Assembly (NCBI GenBank): GCA_938023705.1
Contig: CALJDJ010000054.1
Span: 1 to 63,696, forward strand
Reading direction: 5' to 3'
DNA from: an uncultured Collinsella sp.
Lineage (GTDB): Bacteria; Actinomycetota; Coriobacteriia; Coriobacteriales; Coriobacteriaceae
DNA length: 63,696 bases
The stretch's first letter is position 1, and each line of letters starts with the position of its first letter. Positions 49,857-58,207 of this stretch are shown here, one piece after another. Both the position numbers and the translations under genes were made by a program. The notes under the pieces are model-generated. The model was not told the DNA's origin and did no database searches. It saw nothing but the letters and a program-made list of their open reading frames with translations.

Positions 49857-50843
49857 CTACAGCGCGAAGTCGCCGCCGACGAGCGTGGAGACGGGCTCCT
49901 CGTGGTAAACGGCGGAGATGGCCTGAGCGAACTCCTCGGCGACCGAGATGGTCTTGATCTTGCCGCCGACCTCGACGGGGATGGCGTCGGTGACGACGCA
50001 CTCGACGATGGGGGCATCGTTCAGGCGCTCGATGGCCGGACCGGAGAAGATGCCGTGGGTGGCGCAGACGTAGATGTCGCCGGCGCCCATAGCCTTGAGC
50101 TCCTTGACGTTGGCGCACAGGGTGCCAGCGGTGTCGATCATGTCGTCGTTGATGATGCAGGTCTTGCCCTTGATGTCACCGATGATGCCCATGACCTCGG
50201 CGGCGTTGTGGCGCGGACGGCCCTTGTGGGCGATGGCCAGGTCGCAGCCGAGCATGTCGGACAGCTTCTTGGCGGCCTTGGCGCGACCCACGTCGGGGGA
50301 GACGACAACCAGGTTGTCGGTGTCGAAGTGCATGTCGTTGTAGTACTGGCCAAACAGCGGCAGTGCGGACAGGTGGTTAACCGGGATATCGAAGAAGCCC
50401 TGGATCTGGCCCTGGTGCAGGTCGAGGGTGATGATGCGGTTGACGCCGGCACGCTCGAGCAGGTTGGCGACGAGGCGGGCGGTGATGGGCTCGCGCGGGC
50501 CGGCCTTGCGGTCCTGGCGGGCATAGCCGTAGTGGGTGATAACGGCGGTGATGGAGCGGGCGGATGCGCGCTTGGCAGCGTCGGTGGCGATGAGCAGCTC
50601 CATGAGCATGTCGTTGACGTTGCCGCCGGCCACGGACTGAATCAGGAAGACGTCGGCGCCGCGGACGGTCTCGTCGTAGCGGGCGTAAATCTCACCATTG
50701 GCGAACTGCTTTAGCGTAAGGCCCGAAAGCTCGACCCCAAGGTACTCAGCAATCTTCTGAGCGAGGGGACGGTTGGAGGAACCGGAATACACGCGGATGG
50801 ACTTGCGCATATTCTCCGACTTCTCGGGATCATTAATCGGCAT
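49857..50843 (-). CDS. prs: Ribose-phosphate pyrophosphokinase
   Basis: The 328-residue PRPP synthase has the flexible loop YGYARQDRKAGPREPITA (split after RQDRK), the VVVSPDVGRAKAAK region and the PRPP loop IINDDMIDTAGTL. It makes PRPP for purine, pyrimidine, NAD and histidine synthesis and so feeds purF nearby. AAGGAGAAGG precedes ATG 50843. glmU lies just upstream on the same strand, the conserved glmU-prs order, but a hairpin at 50989 separates them. Confidence 0.97.
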   Translation of the reverse strand: MPINDPEKSENMRKSIRVYSGSSNRPLAQKIAEYLGVELSGLTLKQFANGEIYARYDETVRGADVFLIQSVAGGNVNDMLMELLIATDAAKRASARSITAVITHYGYARQDRKAGPREPITARLVANLLERAGVNRIITLDLHQGQIQGFFDIPVNHLSALPLFGQYYNDMHFDTDNLVVVSPDVGRAKAAKKLSDMLGCDLAIAHKGRPRHNAAEVMGIIGDIKGKTCIINDDMIDTAGTLCANVKELKAMGAGDIYVCATHGIFSGPAIERLNDAPIVECVVTDAIPVEVGGKIKTISVAEEFAQAISAVYHEEPVSTLVGGDFAL

Positions 50844-50988
50844 TACCCTTCTCCTTTATACATCGAATGCCATATAGATGCCTTGTTGCATTGTAACCGC
50901 GCGGCGGGGTTTATCGGGTCCTGATAACGTCTTTACCGCCAACGGACACGAACCGACCACTCATCCGGTTGCGCAGGTCACGATAGAA

Positions 50989-51021
50989 AAAGGAGCCGCC
51001 CCCATGGAGCAGCTCCTTTTG
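50989..51021 (-). terminator. Hairpin between glmU and prs
   Basis: On the minus strand AAAAGGAGC pairs with GCTCCTTTT around a 15-base loop and runs into T. It may end glmU or let part of the transcript read into prs. Confidence 0.65.
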
Positions 51022-51035
51022 TGCTTGGTAAAACG

Positions 51036-52448
51036 TTATACCTCGTCGTCCTCGTGCAGGCGGCGGCGGTAATCGGCGGCCCAGCCCTCAATATTTACCT
51101 GACGGGCGCGGCCCAGACCAAGTGCGTCGGCCGGGACCGGCTCGGTGATGACGGAGCCGGCGGCCACGAGCGCGCCGTCGCCGATCTGGGCGGGCGCGAC
51201 CATCATGGTGTCGGAGCCAATGAAGGCGTCCTTGCCGATGACGGTCTTGTGCTTGTGCACGCCATCGTAGTTGCAGGTGATGGAGCCCGCGCCCACGTTG
51301 ACGCCGGAGCCCATGGTGGTGTCGCCGATGTAGGACAGGTGCGGCACCTTTGAGCCCTCGCCGATCGTGGACTTCTTGATCTCCACGTGCGTGCCGGCCT
51401 TGGATCCGTCGAGCATGTGGGTGCCCGGGCGCAGGTAGGCGCGCGGGCCGCAGTCGACGCCGTTCTCGATGACGGCCTCGATGGCGATGGTCTCGTCGAT
51501 GACGCAGCCGCTGCCGACGGTGGTGTCGGTGAGACGGCTGTTGGGGCCGAGCTGGCACTCCTCGCCCACGGTGACGTGGCCGATCAGGTGCGTCTGCGGC
51601 CACACGATGGTGTCGCGGCCGATGACGGCGTCGGGGCCGATCCAAGCCTGCGTGGGGTCGATGAAGGTAACGCCCTCGGCCATCCAGTGCTCGTTGATGC
51701 GGTCGCGCGCGATGGCGGTGAGCTGTGCGAGCTGGATGCGGCTGTTGACGCCCAGACCGTCGCGGTAATCATCGCAGTGGAAGATGGAGACCGCCTGGCC
51801 GTGGCCCTTGAGAATTTCGAGCATATCGGGCAGGTAGTACTCGGACTGCGCGTTGTCGTTGCCGATCTCGTCAATGTGGGCGGCGAGCTGTGCACCGTCG
51901 AAGGCGTAGCAGCCGGCGTTGCACTCCAGCAGTGTGGCGGCCTGCTCGGGCGTGCAGTCCTTCTGCTCGATGATGCGCTCGATCTGACCATCGGCGCCCA
52001 GCTTGATGCGGCCGTATCCGAAAGGATCGGGCGGGGTCATGGTCATGACGGTGCAGGCGAGCTCGCCGGTGGCGACGGTCTGTGCGAACTTGGCGACGGT
52101 GTCGGCGGTGATGAGCGGCAGGTCGCCGTTGAGCACGACGACGGGGCCTTGCGTGATGCCACAGGCCTCGAGCGCGACCTTCACGGCGTGACCGGTGCCC
52201 AGACGCTCGGTCTGCTCGACGCACTCGACCTTGGTGGCGCTGTTGGCGTAGGCGCCGTCGATGAGGGCGCGCATCTCGTCGGCGTGGCTGCCGATGACAA
52301 CCACGACGCGGCTGCAGCCGGCCTTGATGGTAGCGTCGACGATCCACTGGACCATGGGCTTACCCAGGATCTTGTGCGAAACCTTGCAGTGGTTCGACTT
52401 CATGCGGGTGCCCTCGCCGGCAGCGAGGATAATTGCGGTTGCGTCCAT
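51036..52448 (-). CDS. glmU: Bifunctional UDP-GlcNAc pyrophosphorylase/glucosamine-1-phosphate acetyltransferase
   Basis: 470 residues. The N-terminal uridyltransferase begins AIILAAGEGTRMKS and includes the ERLGTGHAVKVAL stretch; the C-terminal left-handed beta-helix acetyltransferase holds RPGTHMLDGSKAGTHVEIKK (split here) and CNYDGVHKHKT. It makes UDP-GlcNAc for the cell wall. ATG 52448 follows AGGAG. A longer frame from 52673 lacks support and was trimmed. Confidence 0.97.
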   Translation of the reverse strand: MDATAIILAAGEGTRMKSNHCKVSHKILGKPMVQWIVDATIKAGCSRVVVVIGSHADEMRALIDGAYANSATKVECVEQTERLGTGHAVKVALEACGITQGPVVVLNGDLPLITADTVAKFAQTVATGELACTVMTMTPPDPFGYGRIKLGADGQIERIIEQKDCTPEQAATLLECNAGCYAFDGAQLAAHIDEIGNDNAQSEYYLPDMLEILKGHGQAVSIFHCDDYRDGLGVNSRIQLAQLTAIARDRINEHWMAEGVTFIDPTQAWIGPDAVIGRDTIVWPQTHLIGHVTVGEECQLGPNSRLTDTTVGSGCVIDETIAIEAVIENGVDCGPRAYLRPGTHMLDGSKAGTHVEIKKSTIGEGSKVPHLSYIGDTTMGSGVNVGAGSITCNYDGVHKHKTVIGKDAFIGSDTMMVAPAQIGDGALVAAGSVITEPVPADALGLGRARQVNIEGWAADYRRRLHEDDEV

Positions 52449-52653
52449 GTGATCTCCTGTTACGTTATAGAGACGTGTGTTTGGAAACGATACACGGCGC
52501 AATATGATACCGCAGGCATATGACGAGCGCGTAACGATTGGTTTGCGGCAGCTGATGCTTGGGCCGGCGGTGCGGCGTTTGCGCTGGTTGTGTATGGCGG
52601 AGGCGCTGCGGCGTTGTCGTTTGAGCGAGGGGACGGGGGTGCCCGTGGATATC

Positions 52654-53532
52654 ATGCGAGAGGAATCGGGCAACGAGCCCGTCGCGGCATTCTCGATGTC
52701 GCATCCGGCGGTGCCGTCACTCTACATGGTGCTGACGTTGGGGCTCACCATGTTCTCGATGCAACCGGTGCTGATTGCGCTGTCGCTCGCGGGCGGGTTG
52801 GCGTATGGATTTGCGACGCGCGGGGCTGCCCGCACGTTGGGCGCGCTTCGCTGGCAGCTGCCGGTGATTTTGATCATTGCACTGGTCAACCCGCTGTTTA
52901 GCGCATCGGGCTCGACCGAGCTTTTCCATATTGGCATGCGCGTGGTGTATTTGGAGAGCATGATGTACGGCCTGTGCATGGGTGGGCTGTTTGTGGCGAG
53001 CGTGCTGTGGTTTGAGGCCGCGGCGTCGATGCTCGAATACGATAAGGTGCTTGCGCTTTTGGGCAACGCCGCGCCGGTGATCGCGCTCATGATCTCGATG
53101 TGCATGCGGCTTATCCCACAGTTTTTGCGCCGCGGTCGCACGGTGCTGGCGGTGCAGGACGCGATCGATGTGCCGGGGCGCGCGCCGGCCGACCCCGTGC
53201 GTTCGCGCCTGCGGGCCTCGAGCGTGCTGATGGGCTGGGGCATGGAAGATTCGCTTGAGCGCGCGGATGCCATGCGCTCGCGCGGGTGGGGTGCTGCGTC
53301 GCGCCGTACGACGTATGCGCGGTATCGGCTGAGGCGCGGCGATGTTGCCGCGCTGGTTGGACTTGCAGTGTTTGGTACCGCCGCGGTGGCGGTGGCATGG
53401 ACCGCGACAACGCAGTATTCGTTTTACCCGCAGCTTTCGGTGCCCGCGCCGTGGCTGGGCTATGTCGTGTACGCTGCCTGGATGGTGCTGCCCTGCGTGC
53501 TGCATGCGATCGATGAGAAGAGGTTCGGCTGA
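52654..53532 (+). CDS. ECF transporter T component
   Basis: The 292-residue EcfT/CbiQ-type protein has about five helices. The coupling helices carry the Ala-Arg-Gly-like motif region RMRSRGWG, seen as ADAMRSRGWGAA near residue 206. It ties the S component to the two ATPase domains. The start is uncertain: ATG 52654, or GTG 52639 behind GAGGGG. Sequence upstream to 52477 in the same frame has no membrane pattern and is left out. The stop overlaps the ecfA start by one base. Confidence 0.85.
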   Translation: MREESGNEPVAAFSMSHPAVPSLYMVLTLGLTMFSMQPVLIALSLAGGLAYGFATRGAARTLGALRWQLPVILIIALVNPLFSASGSTELFHIGMRVVYLESMMYGLCMGGLFVASVLWFEAAASMLEYDKVLALLGNAAPVIALMISMCMRLIPQFLRRGRTVLAVQDAIDVPGRAPADPVRSRLRASSVLMGWGMEDSLERADAMRSRGWGAASRRTTYARYRLRRGDVAALVGLAVFGTAAVAVAWTATTQYSFYPQLSVPAPWLGYVVYAAWMVLPCVLHAIDEKRFG

Positions 53533-55175
53533 TGGCTCGGTTGGATAGTGGCCCGGTGTCGGGCGCGGCGTGCGACCCGGATATGCCGGCGATTGAGGTG
53601 CGGAGCCTGAGCTTTACCTACCCCGGGGCTGATGCTGCGGTGCTCGAGGGGCTCGACTGGTCTGTCCCCCAAGGTGCATTTGCGCTGCTTGTTGGCGGTA
53701 CCGGATCGGGTAAGTCGACGCTGCTGTCGCTGCTCAAGCCCGAGATCGCTCCGGCGGGCGAGCGCACTGGCGATGCGCGCGTGCTGGGCGAGAACGTTGC
53801 CGACATGGACGTGCGCGCGTCTGCGGAGTGCGTGGGCTACGTGTTCCAGGATCCCGAGAACCAGATTGTGTGCGAGACCGTGTGGCACGAGATGGCGTTT
53901 GGCCTGGAAAACTTAGGCATGTCGCGCGACGAGATGCGCCGCCGTGTTGCCGAGACCAGCTATTTCTTTGGTCTGGAGGACTGGCTTCATCGCGATACCG
54001 ATACGCTTTCGGGTGGCCGCAAACAGCTGCTGTCGCTTGCCGCCGTCCTGGCGCTGCGTCCGCGTGTGCTGCTACTCGACGAGCCCACGTCTCAGCTCGA
54101 TCCCGTTGCCGAGAAGAATTTTCTGCACGCGCTGTTTCGCGCGAACCGTGAGCTGGGCTGCACGGTTGTTGTGGCTACGCATCAACCGCGGCCGATGCTC
54201 GAGTATGCGACGTGTGCGTACCGGATTGAGGGCGGTCGTGTGCGCGAGGTGGCGGATATGGCTTCTTTGGGACGCCGAGAATCGCTGTTTTCCGATGACA
54301 TGTTGGGGTGGGGTGCCATCCGATGTGCAAAAAACGGAGTATTCAGCAGGCGTGAGGACAATTTGGGCTCTCTGGAGCCGCCCGGGGACGTAGCGAGCGC
54401 GAAAAAAAGTTCGGAATTGGACAAATCGTCCGAATTTGTGGCGCAAACGTCACTCGAGAACGGCTCGGAAGCCTTCCCGCGCACGGATGGAGGCAGAATA
54501 CTCCAAAAAATGCACGGCGGGTCGGCTACCACCCTGTCGGAAGGCTGGTTTCGCTACGATCGCGTTGGCGGTTGGGTGCTGCGCGGGCTCGATGTGACGT
54601 TTTCAGCCGGCGCGGTGCATGCGGTCGTGGGCGGAAACGGCTGCGGCAAGTCGACGATGCTCTCGGTGCTGGCCAAGACCGCCAAGCTGCAGCGCGGCCG
54701 CATGGTGCGCGGAGCGGCTTCGGCGGCGCTGCTGCCACAGAATCCCAAGGCCCTGCTGGTCGCCGAGACGGTTCGCGATGAGCTGATGGAATGGGCCTCG
54801 ACCTGCGGATATGACGAGAACTTGGCGCGGGAGCGTGCGGCGCAACTGGGATTGGACGGCCTGGAGACGCGCCACCCCTACGACCTCTCGGGCGGACAGC
54901 GCCAGCTGCTCGCGCTGGCAAAGCTGCTGCTGATTGGCCCCGAGCTGCTGCTGCTTGACGAGCCCACGAAGGGCTTGGACCTGGAGAGCCGCCGCATCAT
55001 CGCCCGCGCCCTGCGTGACCATGCGAATGCCGGCGGTACCGTCATCATGGCCACGCACGACTTAGACTTTGCCGAGCAGGTGTCCGACGACGTCGCCATG
55101 ATGTTTGACGGCGAGATTGCCTGCATGGAGCCCCCGGCCGACTTCTTTGCCGACAACGTGTTCTATAGGGCGTGA
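53532..55175 (+). CDS. ECF transporter ATPase, two ABC domains fused
   Basis: 547 residues. ABC domain 1 has Walker A GGTGSGKST (55-63), signature LSGGRKQ and Walker B VLLLDEPTSQLDP. ABC domain 2 has Walker A GGNGCGKST (about 367), signature LSGGQRQLLAL and LLLLDEPTKGLDL. This is the EcfA1-EcfA2 pair in one chain. The linker (about 266-328) is encoded by a 189-bp segment bounded by inverted repeats (54326-54514), in frame, with Ser/Glu-rich low-complexity composition. The ATG overlaps the ecfT stop, indicating tight coupling. Confidence 0.92.
   Translation: MARLDSGPVSGAACDPDMPAIEVRSLSFTYPGADAAVLEGLDWSVPQGAFALLVGGTGSGKSTLLSLLKPEIAPAGERTGDARVLGENVADMDVRASAECVGYVFQDPENQIVCETVWHEMAFGLENLGMSRDEMRRRVAETSYFFGLEDWLHRDTDTLSGGRKQLLSLAAVLALRPRVLLLDEPTSQLDPVAEKNFLHALFRANRELGCTVVVATHQPRPMLEYATCAYRIEGGRVREVADMASLGRRESLFSDDMLGWGAIRCAKNGVFSRREDNLGSLEPPGDVASAKKSSELDKSSEFVAQTSLENGSEAFPRTDGGRILQKMHGGSATTLSEGWFRYDRVGGWVLRGLDVTFSAGAVHAVVGGNGCGKSTMLSVLAKTAKLQRGRMVRGAASAALLPQNPKALLVAETVRDELMEWASTCGYDENLARERAAQLGLDGLETRHPYDLSGGQRQLLALAKLLLIGPELLLLDEPTKGLDLESRRIIARALRDHANAGGTVIMATHDLDFAEQVSDDVAMMFDGEIACMEPPADFFADNVFYRA
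54326..54514. repeat. Palindrome-bounded 189-bp segment inside the ECF ATPase gene
   Basis: The left end TGCAAAAAACGGAGTATTC is mirrored by GAATACTCCAAAAAATGCA at the right end, with GGAGTATTC/GAATACTCC exact. An inner TTCGGAATTGGAC/CGTCCGAATT hairpin sits near the middle. Length 189 equals 63 codons, so the frame is kept. I recall similar ends from intergenic repeats of Collinsella. Confidence 0.7.
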
Positions 55176-55179
55176 TGGG

Positions 55180-55893
55180 ATGACGGACTGTCGTTTCTCG
55201 CGCTTGCTTGCAAAACTGGAGATCCCGCTGCTGCTGGCGGTGCCAGCCGTGATGGCTGCGGCGTTGCTGGTGGGCATTGAGCAGGCGGCGCTTGCCATGC
55301 TGGTTGTAGTGGCGCTCGTGCTCGCACTGTTCTTTGCGGGTTACGAGGCGTCGCGCCCGGGCCTGCGCCAGATTATGCCCACGCTGGTGTTGGCGGCGTT
55401 GGCCGCGGCGGGGCGCATCTTGTTTGGCCCCATTCCCGACTTTAAACCGGTGAGCGCCATCGCCATTATCGCGGGGGCGACGCTTGGTCGCCGCAATGGT
55501 TTTATGGTTGGCGTGTTGGCAGCGCTGACCAGCAATTTCTTTTTTGGGCAGGGCATGTGGACGCCGTGGCAGATGTATGCCTGGGGTCTGGTGGGCTATA
55601 TCGGTGGCGCACTGGCGCATGCGGGCGCGTTTGACCGCGCCGATGGAACCGTGCGAATGCCGGCACTGTTGGCGTATGGCTTTGCGTCGGGCTTGCTGTA
55701 TGGCGTCGTGATCAACGCGTATGACATCATTGGTTTTGTACAGCCGCTTACTTGGGCGGGTGCCGTGGCGCGTCTTGCCACGGCAGTGCCGTTCGATATT
55801 ACGCACGGCCTTGCGACCTGCGTGTTTTTGGCCGCCTTGTACAAGCCTTGGTGCCGTCGCATTAACCGTGTCGTCGTGAAATACGGGCTGTAG
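55180..55893 (+). CDS. ECF transporter S (substrate-binding) component
   Basis: 237 residues with about six membrane helices. The stretch GRILFGPIPDFKPVSAIAII and TSNFFFGQGMWTPWQMYAWG resembles S components of the group that includes proposed cobalamin or other vitamin transporters. The substrate cannot be assigned, and no riboswitch was recognised upstream of the operon. ATG 55180 lies four bases after the ecfA stop. It completes a T, A-A, S operon of dedicated (group I-like) layout. Confidence 0.85.
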   Translation: MTDCRFSRLLAKLEIPLLLAVPAVMAAALLVGIEQAALAMLVVVALVLALFFAGYEASRPGLRQIMPTLVLAALAAAGRILFGPIPDFKPVSAIAIIAGATLGRRNGFMVGVLAALTSNFFFGQGMWTPWQMYAWGLVGYIGGALAHAGAFDRADGTVRMPALLAYGFASGLLYGVVINAYDIIGFVQPLTWAGAVARLATAVPFDITHGLATCVFLAALYKPWCRRINRVVVKYGL

Positions 55894-55940
55894 GGCTGGT
55901 CGCGCCGGGGCGGGAATCAATACTGCCGAAGTGCCATTTT

Positions 55941-56091
55941 AAAACTATGCCGGTTTACGGGGCTAGATTGGCGCGGGCCGACCATACCAGCATTTTTCGA
56001 AATAGGGCACACCGTCTACCTGCGTTTTATTATCTCGGAATTGCATATGGTTGGGGGTTCGCGATTCAGCCCCGTAAACCGGCATAGTTTT
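55941..56091. repeat. 151-bp element with perfect 24-bp inverted ends
   Basis: The left arm AAAACTATGCCGGTTTACGG continues to GGCT (55964) and is mirrored exactly at 56068-56091. Flanking GCCATT and AATGGCC extend the pairing. The interior of about 100 bases shows no gene. Confidence 0.85.
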
Positions 56092-56136
56092 GGAATGGCC
56101 GGCTGATATGACGGGCATCGTGGCCCTCAGAGAGCC

Positions 56137-56424
56137 AAATTGATCCATTTTCTTCCGTCCCCAGATGTCCCCAGGGAATCAGTTGACGGCGCTTGCCACG
56201 AAACTGGCCCATCTACTACGTTTAGCTTGATAGTCCCGACCATGACCGCGTTTTATGAAAAACCGCAGGCTTTCTACGTGCGGTTTTCTTTTTGCGTTGT
56301 TCGCTGTGGTTGAGGGTGGTGGCTTAAACGTAGTAGATGGGCGTGTTTCGTGGCGGATGGGTCACGTGGATACCCCCACGAGGCCCAAAATGATTCGTTT
56401 TCCTCCGTCCCCAGGGGATCAGCT
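56137..56424. repeat. Compound repeat: direct GTCCCCAG repeats around a 30-bp inverted repeat
   Basis: Direct copies (ATTTTCTTCCGTCCCCAG at 56147, GTTTTCCTCCGTCCCCAG at 56397) flank inverted arms GCCACGAAAC and CCCATCTACTACGTTTA (56194-56224, mirrored 56325-56354). Inside lies a hairpin AAAAACCGCA/TGCGGTTTTC followed by TTTTT (56259-56297), a likely terminator on the plus strand. No gene is seen in 55894-56428. Confidence 0.75.
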
Positions 56425-56428
56425 GGGG

Positions 56429-57247
56429 CTAGAGCTCTAGCGCGAGGGTGACGGGGCAGTGGTCGCTGCCGAAGATGTCGCCGCGGATGCCGGTGTCGCG
56501 TACGTTGTCGGCGATGGCGTCACTCACCAGGAAGTAATCGATGCGCCAGCCGGCGTTGTTCTTGCGCGCATTAAATCGGTAACTCCACCAGCTGTAGACG
56601 CCCTCGACGTCGGGGTTTGCCGCGCGCCAGGTGTCGGTAAAGCCGGCGTTGAGCAGCTCGGTAAACTTGCCGCGCTCCTCGTCCGAAAAGCCCGCGTTGC
56701 CGCGGTTGGACTTGGGGTTCTTAAGGTCGATCTCCTCGTGCGCAACGTTAAAGTCGCCGCAGGTTACGACGGGTTTGCCGCCCTCGCGCTCAAGTGCGCC
56801 CAAAAAGCCGCGGTAGGCATCGTCCCACGCCATGCGCACGTCGATGCGCGCGAGCTCGTTTTGGGCATTGGGCGTATAGACGTCGACAAACCAAAACTTG
56901 TCGAACTCGAGCGCGCAGACGCGGCCCTCGGTTGCAGCCTGCGCTACGAGCTCGGCCGCCTCGCCCTCGCCGGCGTAGGGCAGCAGGGCATCGGCGTGCA
57001 GCACGCGCAGCGGTTCCTGGCGGCTAAAGACCGCGGTGCCCGAATAGCCTTTGCGCTCGGCGTAGCTCCAGGTTTGGTGATAGCCGGGCAGGTCGATATC
57101 GACCTGGCCCTCTTGCAGCTTGGTCTCTTGCAGCGCCAGGATGTCGGCATCGAGCTCCTGCGCGATCTGGATAAAGCTCGGGTCCTTTTTGAGCACGGCG
57201 CGCAGACCGTTAACGTTCCACGAGGCAAAGGTGTAAGTCTGAGGCAT
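56429..57247 (-). CDS. xth: Exodeoxyribonuclease III
   Basis: The 272-residue AP endonuclease/exonuclease of the ExoIII family contains WNVNGLRA, LQETKLQEGQVD (catalytic Glu), the CGDFNVAHEEID loop, RIDYFLVSD and GSDHCPVTL (catalytic Asp-His). It repairs abasic sites. AAAGGA precedes the ATG. The stop codon lies within a short palindrome GCTAGAGCTCTAGC. Confidence 0.96.
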   Translation of the reverse strand: MPQTYTFASWNVNGLRAVLKKDPSFIQIAQELDADILALQETKLQEGQVDIDLPGYHQTWSYAERKGYSGTAVFSRQEPLRVLHADALLPYAGEGEAAELVAQAATEGRVCALEFDKFWFVDVYTPNAQNELARIDVRMAWDDAYRGFLGALEREGGKPVVTCGDFNVAHEEIDLKNPKSNRGNAGFSDEERGKFTELLNAGFTDTWRAANPDVEGVYSWWSYRFNARKNNAGWRIDYFLVSDAIADNVRDTGIRGDIFGSDHCPVTLALEL

Positions 57248-57360
57248 GGTGTCCTTTCGACGGGGTTGGCAGGCTTAAGATTAACGCAACTAGAGCGGGG
57301 CGGAGTCCGCGAGTGATAGTGCGAACGCCGCCGTCCCGGAGACACGGACGGAGGACATAT

Positions 57361-58113
57361 ATGACGCAGGCAATATCGGATCCCAAGCAGGCCTCCGCCG
57401 CGCTGGCGGAGCTGTTCGAAACCCATAGCCACGTGGTCTTCTTTGGCGGCGCGGGTGTTTCCACGGCAAGCGGCATTCCCGATTTCCGCAGCGTGGACGG
57501 TCTGTATCACCAGCGGTTTTCCTATCCGCCCGAGACTATGCTCTCGCATAGCTTTTATGAGACGCATCCGGCCGAGTTCTTCGACTTCTACCGCACCAAG
57601 ATGATCGCGCTTGGCGCCAAGCCCAACTGCTGCCACACCAAGCTGGCCGAGCTGGAGCGTGCCGGCAAGCTCGACGCCGTGGTGACGCAAAACATCGATG
57701 GCCTGCATCAGGTGGCCGGTTCACGGCGCGTGTTTGAGCTGCACGGCTCGGTCCACCGCAATATCTGCCAGACGTGCGGCGCGGTCTACAGCGCCGAATG
57801 GATTTGCGCGCGCGAGCACGAGGATGCCGTGGGCGTGCCCGTGTGTCCTGCGTGCGGCGGTCGCATCAAGCCCGATGTGGTCCTCTACGAAGAGCCGCTC
57901 GATGAGCGTGTGCTTACCGGCGCCGTTGCTGCCATCGCCGCAGCCGACGCCCTCGTCGTGGGCGGAACCTCGCTCGTAGTGTATCCGGCGGCGGGCCTTA
58001 CGCGTTACTTTACTGGCGATACGCTGGCCATTTGCAATTTGGCGCCCACCGATCAGGATGCAAATGCCGACCTGCTGATTTCTTGCGACATCGCGGCCGC
58101 GTTTGCGTTCTAG
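57361..58113 (+). CDS. cobB: Sir2-family NAD-dependent protein deacylase
   Basis: 250 residues: the NAD site GAGVSTASGIPDFRS, then TQNIDGLHQVAGS, the catalytic His in ELHGSV, and a zinc site CQTCG plus CPACGG. It removes acyl groups from lysines using NAD. ATG 57361 follows GGAGG; the longer frame from 57313 is not supported. Divergent from xth. Confidence 0.94.
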   Translation: MTQAISDPKQASAALAELFETHSHVVFFGGAGVSTASGIPDFRSVDGLYHQRFSYPPETMLSHSFYETHPAEFFDFYRTKMIALGAKPNCCHTKLAELERAGKLDAVVTQNIDGLHQVAGSRRVFELHGSVHRNICQTCGAVYSAEWICAREHEDAVGVPVCPACGGRIKPDVVLYEEPLDERVLTGAVAAIAAADALVVGGTSLVVYPAAGLTRYFTGDTLAICNLAPTDQDANADLLISCDIAAAFAF

Positions 58114-58207
58114 TCCGCGCGCGCGGATACAATAGAAAGACTGATTGCAAAGCGACCCCGCCGTCAGCGCCCGAGCGCGGCGGCGTGGGCATTTTAGGAG
58201 GATGTTC

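Noticed and set aside
52477..52653. N-terminal extension of the ECF T component
   Set aside because: No hydrophobic pattern or ribosome site; it overlaps the glmU promoter region.
52449..52653. Vitamin riboswitch before the ECF operon
   Set aside because: I looked for a cobalamin-, TPP- or FMN-type core and saw none; the gap is short.
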